Below, one piece after another: positions 50,635-58,845 of a stretch of 64,000 nt of DNA; positions within the stretch are counted from its first letter, which is position 1, and each line of letters opens with the position of its first letter. The translations under genes were made by a program, and so were the position numbers. The notes beneath the pieces were generated by a model. That model was not told where the DNA came from. It worked only from the letters and a program-made list of their open reading frames with translations, and did not search any database. Source of the stretch: Acidobacteriota bacterium (GTDB taxonomy: Bacteria; Acidobacteriota; Blastocatellia; Pyrinomonadales; Pyrinomonadaceae); assembly GCA_020199775.1 (NCBI GenBank), contig JAIVJZ010000008.1, forward strand, positions 1 through 64,000. The letters run 5' to 3'.

Positions 50635-52341
50635 ATGTATATATTAGGACTGACGACGCTCGGTGATTCCGCCGCCACGCTCCTGCGTGACGGCGAGATC
50701 GTCGCGGCGGCCGAAGAAGAACGCTTTACAAGAAAAAAACACTATAGCGGATTTCCCTATCACGCGATGCAGTATTGCCTCGATGAAGCCGATATTAAGA
50801 TCGGCGAAGTGGCGCACGTCGGGCTTTACTGGAAGCCGTGGGTGTTACGTCACAAGGCCATCCAGGCCTTGAAATCGGCGCTCATTTCCCGGGACATGTT
50901 CAAGGCGCGGGTTGATCGCGGCGTCGCGCAGGTGGGCGACAGCTATCTGGGAATGTTCAAGCACCCGCAACGCATCCGCAAGCATTTCGGGCCGAGCAAG
51001 TTTCGCTTCCACTTTTTAGAGCATCATCAGTGTCATGCGGCGAGCGCGTTCTTCGTCTCCGGTTTTGCGCGCTCGGCCATCATCACCTGGGATGGAACCG
51101 GCGAGGACACCACCACCCTCTTTTCGCAGGGCGAGGAGAACAATCTGCGGGTGCTGAAGCGCATCAAGCTGCCGCATTCGCTCGGGCAGTTTTATTCCGC
51201 CGTGACGAATTTCATCGGCTTCGATATGTTCGGCGGGGACGAGTGGAAAGTGATGGGGTTGGCCGCCTACGGTAAGCCGGTCTATTACGACTTCTTCGCC
51301 AATCAGGTGTTGTCGATCAACGGCAACAACGATTTTCACCTGAATATTCGCGTGCTTGATCATCACCTTGCCAAGCATTATCAATTCGGCGAGGAGATAC
51401 GCAAATCGCTCGGGCCGCCCCGCCAGCCCGATGAGGAACTGACACAGAGACACTGGGATATTGCCGCCAGCGCGCAAAAGGTGCTGGAAGACACGGCGCT
51501 GCATCTGGTGCGCGGAATCCACCAGATGACGAATGAAGAAAATCTGTGTATGGCGGGCGGCGTCGCTTTCAACTCGGTGATGAACGGCAGGATCATGACC
51601 GAGTCGCCCTTCAAAAACTATTTCGTCCAACCGGCGGCGGGCGACGCCGGGTGCTCGCTCGGCGCGGCCTTGATGGTGCATCACATGCGCCTGAAACAGC
51701 CGCGCAAGTTTCAGATGAAGCATGCTTACTATGGCCCCTCTTTCAGCACGGAAGAGTGTGCGGCCGCGCTCAACGCCGCCAATTTGAAATTCGAGCGACT
51801 GGCGGACGAGGAACTGCTGCCGCGCGTGGCCCGCATGATCGCCGACGGCGCGATCTTCGGGTGGTTTCAAGGGCGGATGGAATTCGGCCCGCGCGCGCTC
51901 GGCAATCGCAGCTTTATCGCCGACCCGCGCCGCGAGGACATGCGCGAATTGCTCAACAGAAAAGTGAAACTCCGTGAATGGTTTCGCCCGCTCGCCCCCT
52001 CGATGAAAGAGGAGGTCAGCGCAGAGATGTTCGGCCGGCCACACCATGATCCGTTTATGATCACGGTCTTGCACGTCCTCGAAGAACAGCAAAAGCGCAT
52101 TCCTTCGGTCGTGCATGTGGACGGCACGGCGCGCCCGCAGACGGTCAGCCGCGCCACCAACCCGCGCTACTGGCAACTGATCGACGAGTTCGCACGACTT
52201 ACCGGCGTCCCCATGTTGCTGAACACTTCTTTCAACATTCAAGAACCTATCGTGTGCAGTCCTCAGGACGCGATCAATACGTTTAAGGGCGCAAACTTCG
52301 ACGGATTGGTTCTGGAGAACCTTCTGGTCTTGCGCTCCTGA
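50635..52341 (+). CDS. NodU-family carbamoyltransferase (second copy)
   Basis: The product is 568 aa. YILGLTTLGDSAATLLRDGEIV opens the Kae1-like domain. Metal-binding HHQCHAASAF and WDGTGEDTT follow. The YrdC-like domain has FQGRMEFGPRALGNRSFIADPR and MLLNTSFN. It is about 70 residues shorter than the copy at 18524, mainly in the middle and C-terminus, and has no SxtJ/SxtK partners beside it. Two carbamoyltransferases imply two carbamoylation sites or substrates. Confidence 0.92.
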   Translation: MYILGLTTLGDSAATLLRDGEIVAAAEEERFTRKKHYSGFPYHAMQYCLDEADIKIGEVAHVGLYWKPWVLRHKAIQALKSALISRDMFKARVDRGVAQVGDSYLGMFKHPQRIRKHFGPSKFRFHFLEHHQCHAASAFFVSGFARSAIITWDGTGEDTTTLFSQGEENNLRVLKRIKLPHSLGQFYSAVTNFIGFDMFGGDEWKVMGLAAYGKPVYYDFFANQVLSINGNNDFHLNIRVLDHHLAKHYQFGEEIRKSLGPPRQPDEELTQRHWDIAASAQKVLEDTALHLVRGIHQMTNEENLCMAGGVAFNSVMNGRIMTESPFKNYFVQPAAGDAGCSLGAALMVHHMRLKQPRKFQMKHAYYGPSFSTEECAAALNAANLKFERLADEELLPRVARMIADGAIFGWFQGRMEFGPRALGNRSFIADPRREDMRELLNRKVKLREWFRPLAPSMKEEVSAEMFGRPHHDPFMITVLHVLEEQQKRIPSVVHVDGTARPQTVSRATNPRYWQLIDEFARLTGVPMLLNTSFNIQEPIVCSPQDAINTFKGANFDGLVLENLLVLRS

Positions 52342-52414
52342 GAGCCTGGCTGCCGGGCGGTGCGCTTCTCTACCCGGAGAGATTGAACCTGCCGCCGGTT
52401 GTCGTCTCTGATCT

Positions 52415-53827
52415 ATGAATGCTGTTCTCGCCATTTTAGTTTTACTTGTGGGAGGCCTTGTCGTCGTCTCCAGCCCGCAGCACGGCCCGGCGGCGTTGGT
52501 TTTTTGCATTCTCCTGTCGCTGGCGTCCGGCCAGTTAATTCAACGGGTTGAGAGCCACCGACGATTCTTGTTGCAGTTGTTCGTGATCGGCCTGCTCATC
52601 AGGATGCTGGTCGGCACCTTGATCTTTGTTTACGATCTCCAGGAGTTCTTCGGGGGCGATGCGCTCGCCTATGACCAGCAAGGTTTTGAACTGCTGCGCT
52701 ACTGGCAGGGGCGCGGGGCGCAGGTGGTTGATGAGAACAATGTCGTCGTGTGGGGCATGCCCTATCTCATCGCGGGCATTTACGCCATCGTCGGACGCAA
52801 TATGCTGGCCGTGCAATTCTTTAATGCCGTCTGCGGAGCGGGAACGACGGTCGTTATTTTTCTTTGCGCCCAGCATATTTTCCAGAACCAGCGCGTGGCA
52901 CGTTATACCGCATGGCTGGTGGCGTTGTATCCGTCGCTGGTGCTGTGGTCGTCGCAGGGTTTGAAGGACGCGCCAATCGTGTTTCTGCTGGCCTTAGCCA
53001 TGCTGGCGACGCTCAAACTCGGCGAACGCTTCAGCGCCAAGTATTTGGTCGTCTTGACCGGCGCGATGCTGGCCGTGCTGAGTTTGCGTTTCTATATCTT
53101 TTATATGATCGCGGCGGCAATCGGCGGGTCTTTCGTCGTCGGGATGAAGAAGGTTACGGGAAGCAATCTGGCTAGGCAGATTCTAATACTGACCGCGATG
53201 GGGCTGGCGATGACTTACCTCGGCGTGCTGCGCACGGCGGGCGCCCAACTTTCCACTTTCGGAAATCTTGAAGCCGTCAACCGCAGTCGGGGCGACCTCG
53301 TTCTATCGGCGCAATCGAGCTTCGGCAAGGAGGTGGACGTTTCGACGACGAGAGGTGCGTTGAGCGCCATCCCGCTCGGCATCGTCTATCTGTTGTTCGC
53401 CCCCTTTCCCTGGCAGTTGGCGAACTTGCGCCAGAGCCTCACGCTGCCCGAGATGCTGGTGTGGTGGGGGTGCTTCCCGCTGCTGGTCTTGGGGCTGGGG
53501 TTCACGTTGAAGTACCGGCTGCGGCAGTCGTTGCCGATTCTGTTGTTCACCACGATGTTGACGCTGGCCTACTCGATCTTTCAGGGGAACGTGGGGACGG
53601 CTTATCGGCAGCGGTCGCAGTTGCTGGTCTTCTACTTCATCTTCGTGGCGGTGGGCTACGTCCTGCTCAAGGAGCGCCGGGAAGAACGACAGCGGCAGGT
53701 GGCCGCCACTAAAAAACGGCTCTTGGAAGTAGCAGAGGCAGACCGTGTTTACAAGAAGTGGAAGCGGAATAAAGAGCGGGAACTGGAAGAAGTTGCCGCC
53801 AGCCTGACGAAGAAGTTGGGCTTTTGA
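52415..53827 (+). CDS. Polytopic membrane protein, GT-C glycosyltransferase/polymerase-like (copy 1)
   Basis: The product is 470 aa with about ten hydrophobic helices. After helix 3 comes FFGGDALAYDQQG, an acidic periplasmic loop of the kind that carries catalytic Asp in GT39/GT-C enzymes. LYPSLVLWSSQGLKDAPI is another conserved loop. The C-terminus is a charged coiled tail (KERREERQRQ and KKWKRNKERELEEVAASL). It may be a glycosyltransferase using polyprenyl-phosphate sugars or a Wzy-like polymerase. It shares near-identical DNA blocks with the gene at 54160. Confidence 0.75.
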   Translation: MNAVLAILVLLVGGLVVVSSPQHGPAALVFCILLSLASGQLIQRVESHRRFLLQLFVIGLLIRMLVGTLIFVYDLQEFFGGDALAYDQQGFELLRYWQGRGAQVVDENNVVVWGMPYLIAGIYAIVGRNMLAVQFFNAVCGAGTTVVIFLCAQHIFQNQRVARYTAWLVALYPSLVLWSSQGLKDAPIVFLLALAMLATLKLGERFSAKYLVVLTGAMLAVLSLRFYIFYMIAAAIGGSFVVGMKKVTGSNLARQILILTAMGLAMTYLGVLRTAGAQLSTFGNLEAVNRSRGDLVLSAQSSFGKEVDVSTTRGALSAIPLGIVYLLFAPFPWQLANLRQSLTLPEMLVWWGCFPLLVLGLGFTLKYRLRQSLPILLFTTMLTLAYSIFQGNVGTAYRQRSQLLVFYFIFVAVGYVLLKERREERQRQVAATKKRLLEVAEADRVYKKWKRNKERELEEVAASLTKKLGF

Positions 53828-54159
53828 GATTGGTTAACGGATTTCACCGAGCCGCTCCGCCGGGAGGGCCGGAACTCTCGGCACGCATGACGAGCGCGGC
53901 GTCTGCCCGAGGCCGCAACTCGATCAATCACCGGCCGGGTGGTTGGCGCGCCACAGTCCGGGTAAGCAAATCAAGTTAGGGATCAATGTTGAGAGCGACG
54001 GACGCGGGGAGTCGCGGAAAGCCGGAAGCTGAGACGCTTTTCTTACCTGACGCAGGACGCATGGCGAAACTCACCTCGATATTTCTCTCTCCTCCGGCAA
54101 CGAGAAGTGTTCTCGAAGCCGGATCGAAAGCCGGTATTTAACAGACTGTCGTATTTAGC
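53828..54159. other. 332-bp gap without a gene
   Basis: No ORF, clear promoter, terminator or repeat was recognised between the two tandem membrane-protein genes. It does not resemble the sequence upstream of the first copy, so if the genes arose by tandem duplication the flanks have diverged. Confidence 0.5.
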
Positions 54160-55524
54160 ATGAACGGTTTTATTGCCACCACCTTGTTAGCGATGTTCGT
54201 CGCGATCCCATTTGTCGTGCCCGTACACGGCGGCCCGGCCGTACTTGCCGGCACTGTCTTTGCGCTGGTGGCAATGCTCTTTATTAAAAATGTGGGCGCC
54301 AACAGAGAGATTTTGTTTCATCTCTTCATGGTCAGCCTGCTTTTGCGCGTGCTGGTCGGAACCGCCATTTTCATGTTCAGATTGCAGGACTTTTTTGGCG
54401 GCGACGCGATCACATATGACCAGCAGGGGTATTTGCTGACGCAAATCTGGCAGGGCAATGCCAGCGAGACCGCGCTCTTTCTGGAAAATCCCGGTGGGTT
54501 CTGGGGCATGCCTTACTTTGTCGCGGGAATCTACACGGTGATCGGGCGCAATATGTTGGCCGTGCAATATGCCAATGCTGTGTTCGGTGCGGCCACCGTG
54601 CCGTTGATGTATCTGAGCGCGGAACACCTTTTCAATAACCGGAAGGTTGCGCGGATGGCGGCAATGTGTGTGGCGTTCTATCCGTCGCTGGTGCTGTGGT
54701 CGTCGCAGGGTTTGAAGGACGCGCCAATCGTGTTTCTGCTGGCCTTAGCCATGCTGGCGACGCTCAAACTCGGCGAACGCTTCAGCACGAAGTACCTACT
54801 GGTACTGCTCGGCGCAATGCTCGGACTGCTCAGTTTGAGGTTTTATATTTTCTACATGGTCACGGTCACGGTCGGGAGCGCATTTATCATCGGCATGCGA
54901 CAGGGGAGCACGGCGAGCATCGCGCGCAGATTTATCGTCGTTATTAGTATCGGGTTGGCGCTGACTTATATCGGCGTGCTGCGCACGGCCAGCGTGCAGT
55001 TTGAGACTTTCGGAAATCTTGAAGCCGTCAACCGCAGTCGTCTCGATCTGGCGAAGAGCGCCGATTCGGGTTTTGGGCAAGAGGTCGATGTTTCGACGAC
55101 GAGAGGTGCGTTGAGCGCCATCCCGCTCGGCATCGTCTATCTGTTGTTCGCCCCCTTTCCCTGGCAGTTGGCGAACTTGCGCCAGAGCCTTACGCTACCC
55201 GAGATGCTGGTGTGGTGGGGGTGCTTCCCGCTGCTGGTCTTGGGGCTGGGGTTCACGTTGAAGTACCGGCTGCGGCAGTCATTGCCGATTCTGTTGTTCA
55301 CCACGATGTTGACGCTGGCCTACTCGATCTTTCAGGGGAACGTGGGGACGGCGTACCGGCAGCGGTCGCAGTTGCTGGTCTTCTACTTCATCTTCGTGGC
55401 GGTGGGCTACGTCCTGCTCAAGGAGCGCCGGGAAGAACGACAGCGGCAGGCTATGACGGCGCGCGGGATGGTGGTGGGTGGCCGCCGCCCCCAGCAGGCG
55501 GCGAACATGGTGAAGAGGGCCTAA
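54160..55524 (+). CDS. Polytopic membrane protein, GT-C glycosyltransferase/polymerase-like (copy 2)
   Basis: The product is 454 aa with the same topology and loops as the gene at 52415: FFGGDAITYDQQG and FYPSLVLWSSQGLKDAPI. The N-terminal 170 residues are only about half identical to copy 1, while two internal stretches are almost identical in DNA (108 of 108 bp and 356 of 361 bp). The C-terminal tail differs (MTARGMVVGGRRPQQAANMVKRA). Its stop is 2 bp from the asnB start, so it is cotranscribed with asnB. Confidence 0.75.
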   Translation: MNGFIATTLLAMFVAIPFVVPVHGGPAVLAGTVFALVAMLFIKNVGANREILFHLFMVSLLLRVLVGTAIFMFRLQDFFGGDAITYDQQGYLLTQIWQGNASETALFLENPGGFWGMPYFVAGIYTVIGRNMLAVQYANAVFGAATVPLMYLSAEHLFNNRKVARMAAMCVAFYPSLVLWSSQGLKDAPIVFLLALAMLATLKLGERFSTKYLLVLLGAMLGLLSLRFYIFYMVTVTVGSAFIIGMRQGSTASIARRFIVVISIGLALTYIGVLRTASVQFETFGNLEAVNRSRLDLAKSADSGFGQEVDVSTTRGALSAIPLGIVYLLFAPFPWQLANLRQSLTLPEMLVWWGCFPLLVLGLGFTLKYRLRQSLPILLFTTMLTLAYSIFQGNVGTAYRQRSQLLVFYFIFVAVGYVLLKERREERQRQAMTARGMVVGGRRPQQAANMVKRA

Positions 55525-55526
55525 AT

Positions 55527-57413
55527 ATGTGCGGCATTGTAGGTATCGTCAACCGCCACGGGCGAGCCGTCGAGCACGACGTGCTGGCGCGCATGAATGA
55601 GGCGATCCGGCATCGCGGGCCGGACGAAGAGGGCGCGTATCTCAAGGAGTGGGTCGGCCTCGCCATGCGCCGTCTCGCCATCATCGACCTCAAGAGCGGC
55701 CAGCAGCCGATGCACAACGACGACCGCACGATGTGGATCGTCTTCAACGGCGAAATCTACAACTATAAAGACGTGCGCGCCGAACTCGTCAGGCGCGGCC
55801 ACACGTTTCACACCGACTGTGACACCGAAGTCGTCCTCCACGCCTACGACGAGTACGGCGCGGACTGCCCCCGGCACTTGCGCGGCATGTTCGCCTTCGC
55901 CATCTGGGACGAGGGCCGGCAGGAGTTGTTTCTCGCGCGCGACCGCGTCGGCAAAAAGCCTCTGCTCTACGCGCGGCTCGCGGACAAAATCGTCTTCGGC
56001 TCGGAGTTCGTCGCGCTGCTCCGGCACCCGGACATCAGCCGCGAGATCAACCGCGAGGCCATCCATCATTACCTCACCTTCATGTGCGTGCCCGCGCCGC
56101 TGACGGCCTACCGCGACATCCGCAAACTCGAACCCGGCCACTCTTTGCGCTACACGCCCGCCGACGGCGAGGTGCGTATCGAGCGTTACTGGCAGCCCGA
56201 CTTTTCCACGAAACTCAAGTTGAGCGAGGAAGAGGCGGGCGAGCGCGCCATCGAGATTTTGCGCGAGGCGGTGCGCGTGCGCCTGATGTCGGAAGTCCCG
56301 CTCGGCGCGTTCCTGTCGGGCGGCGTGGATTCGTCGGCGGTCGTCGCGTTGATGAGCGAAGTGTCGTCTACTCCGGTCAAAACCTTTTCCATCGGCTTCG
56401 AGGAGCAGGATTTCAGCGAACTCCACCACGCGCGCCGCGTCGCCGAACACGTCGGCGCGGAGCACCACGAGTTCATCGTCAGACCCGACGCGATGGAAGT
56501 CCTGCCGACGCTCGTCGAACACTACGGCGAGCCTTACGCGGATTCGAGCGCGATCCCGACTTACTACGTTTCGCGCGAGACGCGTCGCCACGTCACCGTC
56601 GCTCTGAACGGCGACGGCGGCGACGAGTGCTTCGCCGGTTACGAACGCTACGCCGCGATGAAGATCGCCGGAAAATACCGCGGCGTGCCCGGCTTCCTGC
56701 GCGAGGGTTTGATTAAAAATGCCGTCTCGCTCGTGCCGACTTCGGAGACGCGCCGCAGTCGCGCGCGCGACCTCAAACGCTTTCTCGACGCCGCCTCGCT
56801 CCCGACCGTCGAGCGCTATATGCGCTGGATCAGCGTGCTCGACACGGCGGCGAAAGACGATCTCTACACGACGGATTTCCAGCGCGAGATGCGCGGGCGC
56901 GACGCCGCGAACTTCGTCGCGCCGTGGTTCGCGCACGCGAACGGGTCGGGGTTGGTTGACGCCTCGCTTTTGGCCGACACGATGACTTATTTGCCGAACG
57001 ACCTGCTCGTCAAAGTTGATATCGCTTCGATGGCCGTCTCGCTCGAAGCGCGTTCCCCGTTTCTCGACCACCACGTCATAGAGTTTGCCGCGAGCCTGCC
57101 GGAGAACATGAAACTGCGCGGGCTGACGACGAAATACCTCTTGAAGCGCGTGCTCGCAAAACTGCTCCCCGCCGAGAATTTGCAGCGGCGCAAGATGGGC
57201 TTCGGCGTGCCCATCAACCACTGGCTGCGCGGCCAAATGCAACCGTTCCTGCGCGAGACACTGCTCTCGGAGAAAGCCCTCGGGCGCGGCTTCTTCAAAC
57301 CCGAATCCGTCGCGCGCATGGTCGAACTCCACACGCGCGGCGAGCGAGACTACGCGCATCAACTCTGGACGCTCTTGATGCTTGAGTTATGGTTTCAAAG
57401 ATTTATAGATTAG
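55527..57413 (+). CDS. asnB: Asparagine synthase (glutamine-hydrolysing) family amidotransferase
   Basis: The product is 628 aa from ATG at 55527, giving MCGIVGIVNRHGR with Cys2 as glutaminase nucleophile. An in-frame extension to 55212 reads the preceding gene in another frame and is rejected. The N-terminal class II glutaminase spans about 1-215. The synthetase domain has the PP-loop SGGVDSSAVV and the later NGDGGDECFAGYERY. Such AsnB homologues in polysaccharide clusters may amidate uronic acids rather than make asparagine. That would fit the uronate-forming enzymes here. Confidence 0.92.
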   Translation: MCGIVGIVNRHGRAVEHDVLARMNEAIRHRGPDEEGAYLKEWVGLAMRRLAIIDLKSGQQPMHNDDRTMWIVFNGEIYNYKDVRAELVRRGHTFHTDCDTEVVLHAYDEYGADCPRHLRGMFAFAIWDEGRQELFLARDRVGKKPLLYARLADKIVFGSEFVALLRHPDISREINREAIHHYLTFMCVPAPLTAYRDIRKLEPGHSLRYTPADGEVRIERYWQPDFSTKLKLSEEEAGERAIEILREAVRVRLMSEVPLGAFLSGGVDSSAVVALMSEVSSTPVKTFSIGFEEQDFSELHHARRVAEHVGAEHHEFIVRPDAMEVLPTLVEHYGEPYADSSAIPTYYVSRETRRHVTVALNGDGGDECFAGYERYAAMKIAGKYRGVPGFLREGLIKNAVSLVPTSETRRSRARDLKRFLDAASLPTVERYMRWISVLDTAAKDDLYTTDFQREMRGRDAANFVAPWFAHANGSGLVDASLLADTMTYLPNDLLVKVDIASMAVSLEARSPFLDHHVIEFAASLPENMKLRGLTTKYLLKRVLAKLLPAENLQRRKMGFGVPINHWLRGQMQPFLRETLLSEKALGRGFFKPESVARMVELHTRGERDYAHQLWTLLMLELWFQRFID

Positions 57414-57496
57414 TGAATCGTGAATCGTATGATCACCGGGCTGTGCCATCATCTTCAACACAGGATTGAATAACTATTTACGATTCACGATTTACG
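57413..57496. repeat. Heptad-repeat hairpin element G (CGTRAAT family)
   Basis: The left arm is GTGAATC, GTGAATC, GTATGATC. The right arm is TATTTACG, ATTCACG, ATTTACG. The spacer of about 45 bp is longer than in the other elements. It starts on the last base of the asnB stop codon and ends about 17 bp before rmlA. It is the same family as element D. Confidence 0.8.
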
Positions 57497-57512
57497 TCTT
57501 TTGGAGGATTGA

Positions 57513-58265
57513 ATGAAAGGTGTTGTATTGGCCGGCGGGTTGGGGTCGCGCCTGATGCCGCTGACGGCCGTGACGAATAAGCACTTGCTGCCGGTCTACA
57601 ATCAGCCGATGGTCTATTACCCGATTCAGACTCTAGTCAACGCCGGGATCAGGGACATCATGATCGTGACGGGCGGCAACTCGGCCGGGGATTTTCTCAA
57701 GCTGTTGAAGAACGGGAAGGCGTTCGGCCTCAAGCACCTCAACTACACGTATCAGGAGGGCGAGGGCGGCATCGCGGCGGCGCTCTCGCTGTGCGAGGAC
57801 TTCGCCGACGGCGCGCCCGTCTGCATCGTGCTGGGCGACAACATCATCGAGGGCAACATCTGTCAGGCCGTACGCGCCTACCGGCATCAGGGCGGCGGCG
57901 CGAAGATACTCCTCAAGCAAGTCGCCGACCCGCAGCGTTTCGGCGTCCCCGAATTCGAAGACTCGCGCGTCGTGCGCGTCGAGGAGAAGCCGCGCGAGCC
58001 GAAGTCGGACTACGCCGTCATCGGCGTCTACATGTACGACGCGGAGGTGTTCGAGATCATCAAGACGCTCAAGCCCTCAAAGCGCGGCGAGTTGGAGATC
58101 ACGGACGTGAACAACGCCTACATCGAGCGGGGCGAGATGACCTGGAACGAACTCAAAGGCTGGTGGACTGACGCGGGCACGTTCGAGAGCCTGCTGCACG
58201 CCAGTCGCCTCGTCGCCGAGACGGGCGCTAACAAAATGGAGTCTGTCAATGCAAATCATGCCTGA
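57513..58265 (+). CDS. rmlA: Glucose-1-phosphate thymidylyltransferase
   Basis: The product is 250 aa. KGVVLAGGLGSRLMPLTAVT and NKHLLPVYNQPMVYYPI are the RmlA signature. LGDNIIEGN binds the metal, VEEKPREPKSDYAVIG the sugar, and LKGWWTDAGTFESLL closes the site. It is about 40 residues shorter at the C-terminus than enterobacterial RmlA, as in other short-form enzymes. It makes dTDP-glucose for rmlB. TTGGAGGATTG precedes the ATG. It overlaps the next gene by 17 bp. Confidence 0.92.
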   Translation: MKGVVLAGGLGSRLMPLTAVTNKHLLPVYNQPMVYYPIQTLVNAGIRDIMIVTGGNSAGDFLKLLKNGKAFGLKHLNYTYQEGEGGIAAALSLCEDFADGAPVCIVLGDNIIEGNICQAVRAYRHQGGGAKILLKQVADPQRFGVPEFEDSRVVRVEEKPREPKSDYAVIGVYMYDAEVFEIIKTLKPSKRGELEITDVNNAYIERGEMTWNELKGWWTDAGTFESLLHASRLVAETGANKMESVNANHA

Positions 58266-58761
58266 GCGCGAACCGGCGGCCGCGCAATTCAAGCGCGGGC
58301 AGATACGCGATGTCGTGGTGCGCGACGTGCGCAAGTTCGTGGACGAACGCGGCTGGCTCGCGGAGTTGTTCCGTCACGACGAGTTGGAGGCCGAGTATTT
58401 CCCGGCGATGTGCTACCTCTCCTCGACCGAGCCGGGCGTGCAGCGCGGGCCGCACGAGCACGTCGATCAGGCCGATTATTTCGTCTTCATCGGCCCCTCG
58501 AATTTCAAGCTGCGGCTCTGGGACAACCGGCGGGATTCGGAAACTTACAACCACGTGATGACGCTCTACGTGGGCGCGGACAACCCGAAGGCCGTGCTCG
58601 TGCCGAAAGGCGTCGTCCACGCCTACCGCAACGTCGGGAGCGCGGCCGGGATCGTCATCAACTGCCCCAACCGCCTCTACATGGGCGAAGGCAAACGGGA
58701 AGAGATCGACGAGATCAGGCACGAAGACGACCCGGCGACGATTTACCGGATGGAAGACTGA
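58249..58761 (+). CDS. dTDP-4-dehydrorhamnose 3,5-epimerase-family cupin
   Basis: The product is 170 aa. The cupin core has GVQRGPHEHVDQADYFVFIG, where the His after RG corresponds to the RmlC catalytic base region. LYVGADNPKAVLVPKGVVHAYRNVG matches the second cupin motif. It diverges from canonical RmlC (no RG-x-H-x-Q), so it might be a related ketoisomerase or epimerase. Overlap with rmlA, and rmlB-rmlD elsewhere in the window, favours the RmlC role. Confidence 0.8.
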   Translation: MQIMPEREPAAAQFKRGQIRDVVVRDVRKFVDERGWLAELFRHDELEAEYFPAMCYLSSTEPGVQRGPHEHVDQADYFVFIGPSNFKLRLWDNRRDSETYNHVMTLYVGADNPKAVLVPKGVVHAYRNVGSAAGIVINCPNRLYMGEGKREEIDEIRHEDDPATIYRMED

Positions 58762-58765
58762 AAGA

Positions 58766-58842
58766 GTGAGCAGTAAGCAGTGAGCAGTAAGCAGTAAAAA
58801 CTGTTTTCCTACTGCTCACTGCTCACTGCTCACTGCTCACTG
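58766..58842. repeat. Heptad-repeat hairpin element H (GTRAGCA family)
   Basis: The left arm is GTGAGCA, GTAAGCA, GTGAGCA, GTAAGCA. The right arm is TACTGCTCAC then TGCTCAC three more times. It ends immediately before the start codon of the next gene, so it may occlude translation. It is the same family as element A, 58 kb away. Confidence 0.87.
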
Positions 58843-58845
58843 TTG

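Noticed and set aside
55212..55526. An in-frame extension that would make asnB 733 aa
   Set aside because: The extra 105 residues are an alternate frame of the preceding membrane-protein gene. The class II glutaminase must start MCG so that Cys2 is N-terminal after Met removal.
55212..57362. Long antisense ORFs such as the 613-codon frame opposite asnB and similar frames opposite mpl, wzc and the kinase gene
   Set aside because: They are mirror frames of well-supported genes with GC-rich third positions and contain no recognisable domains.
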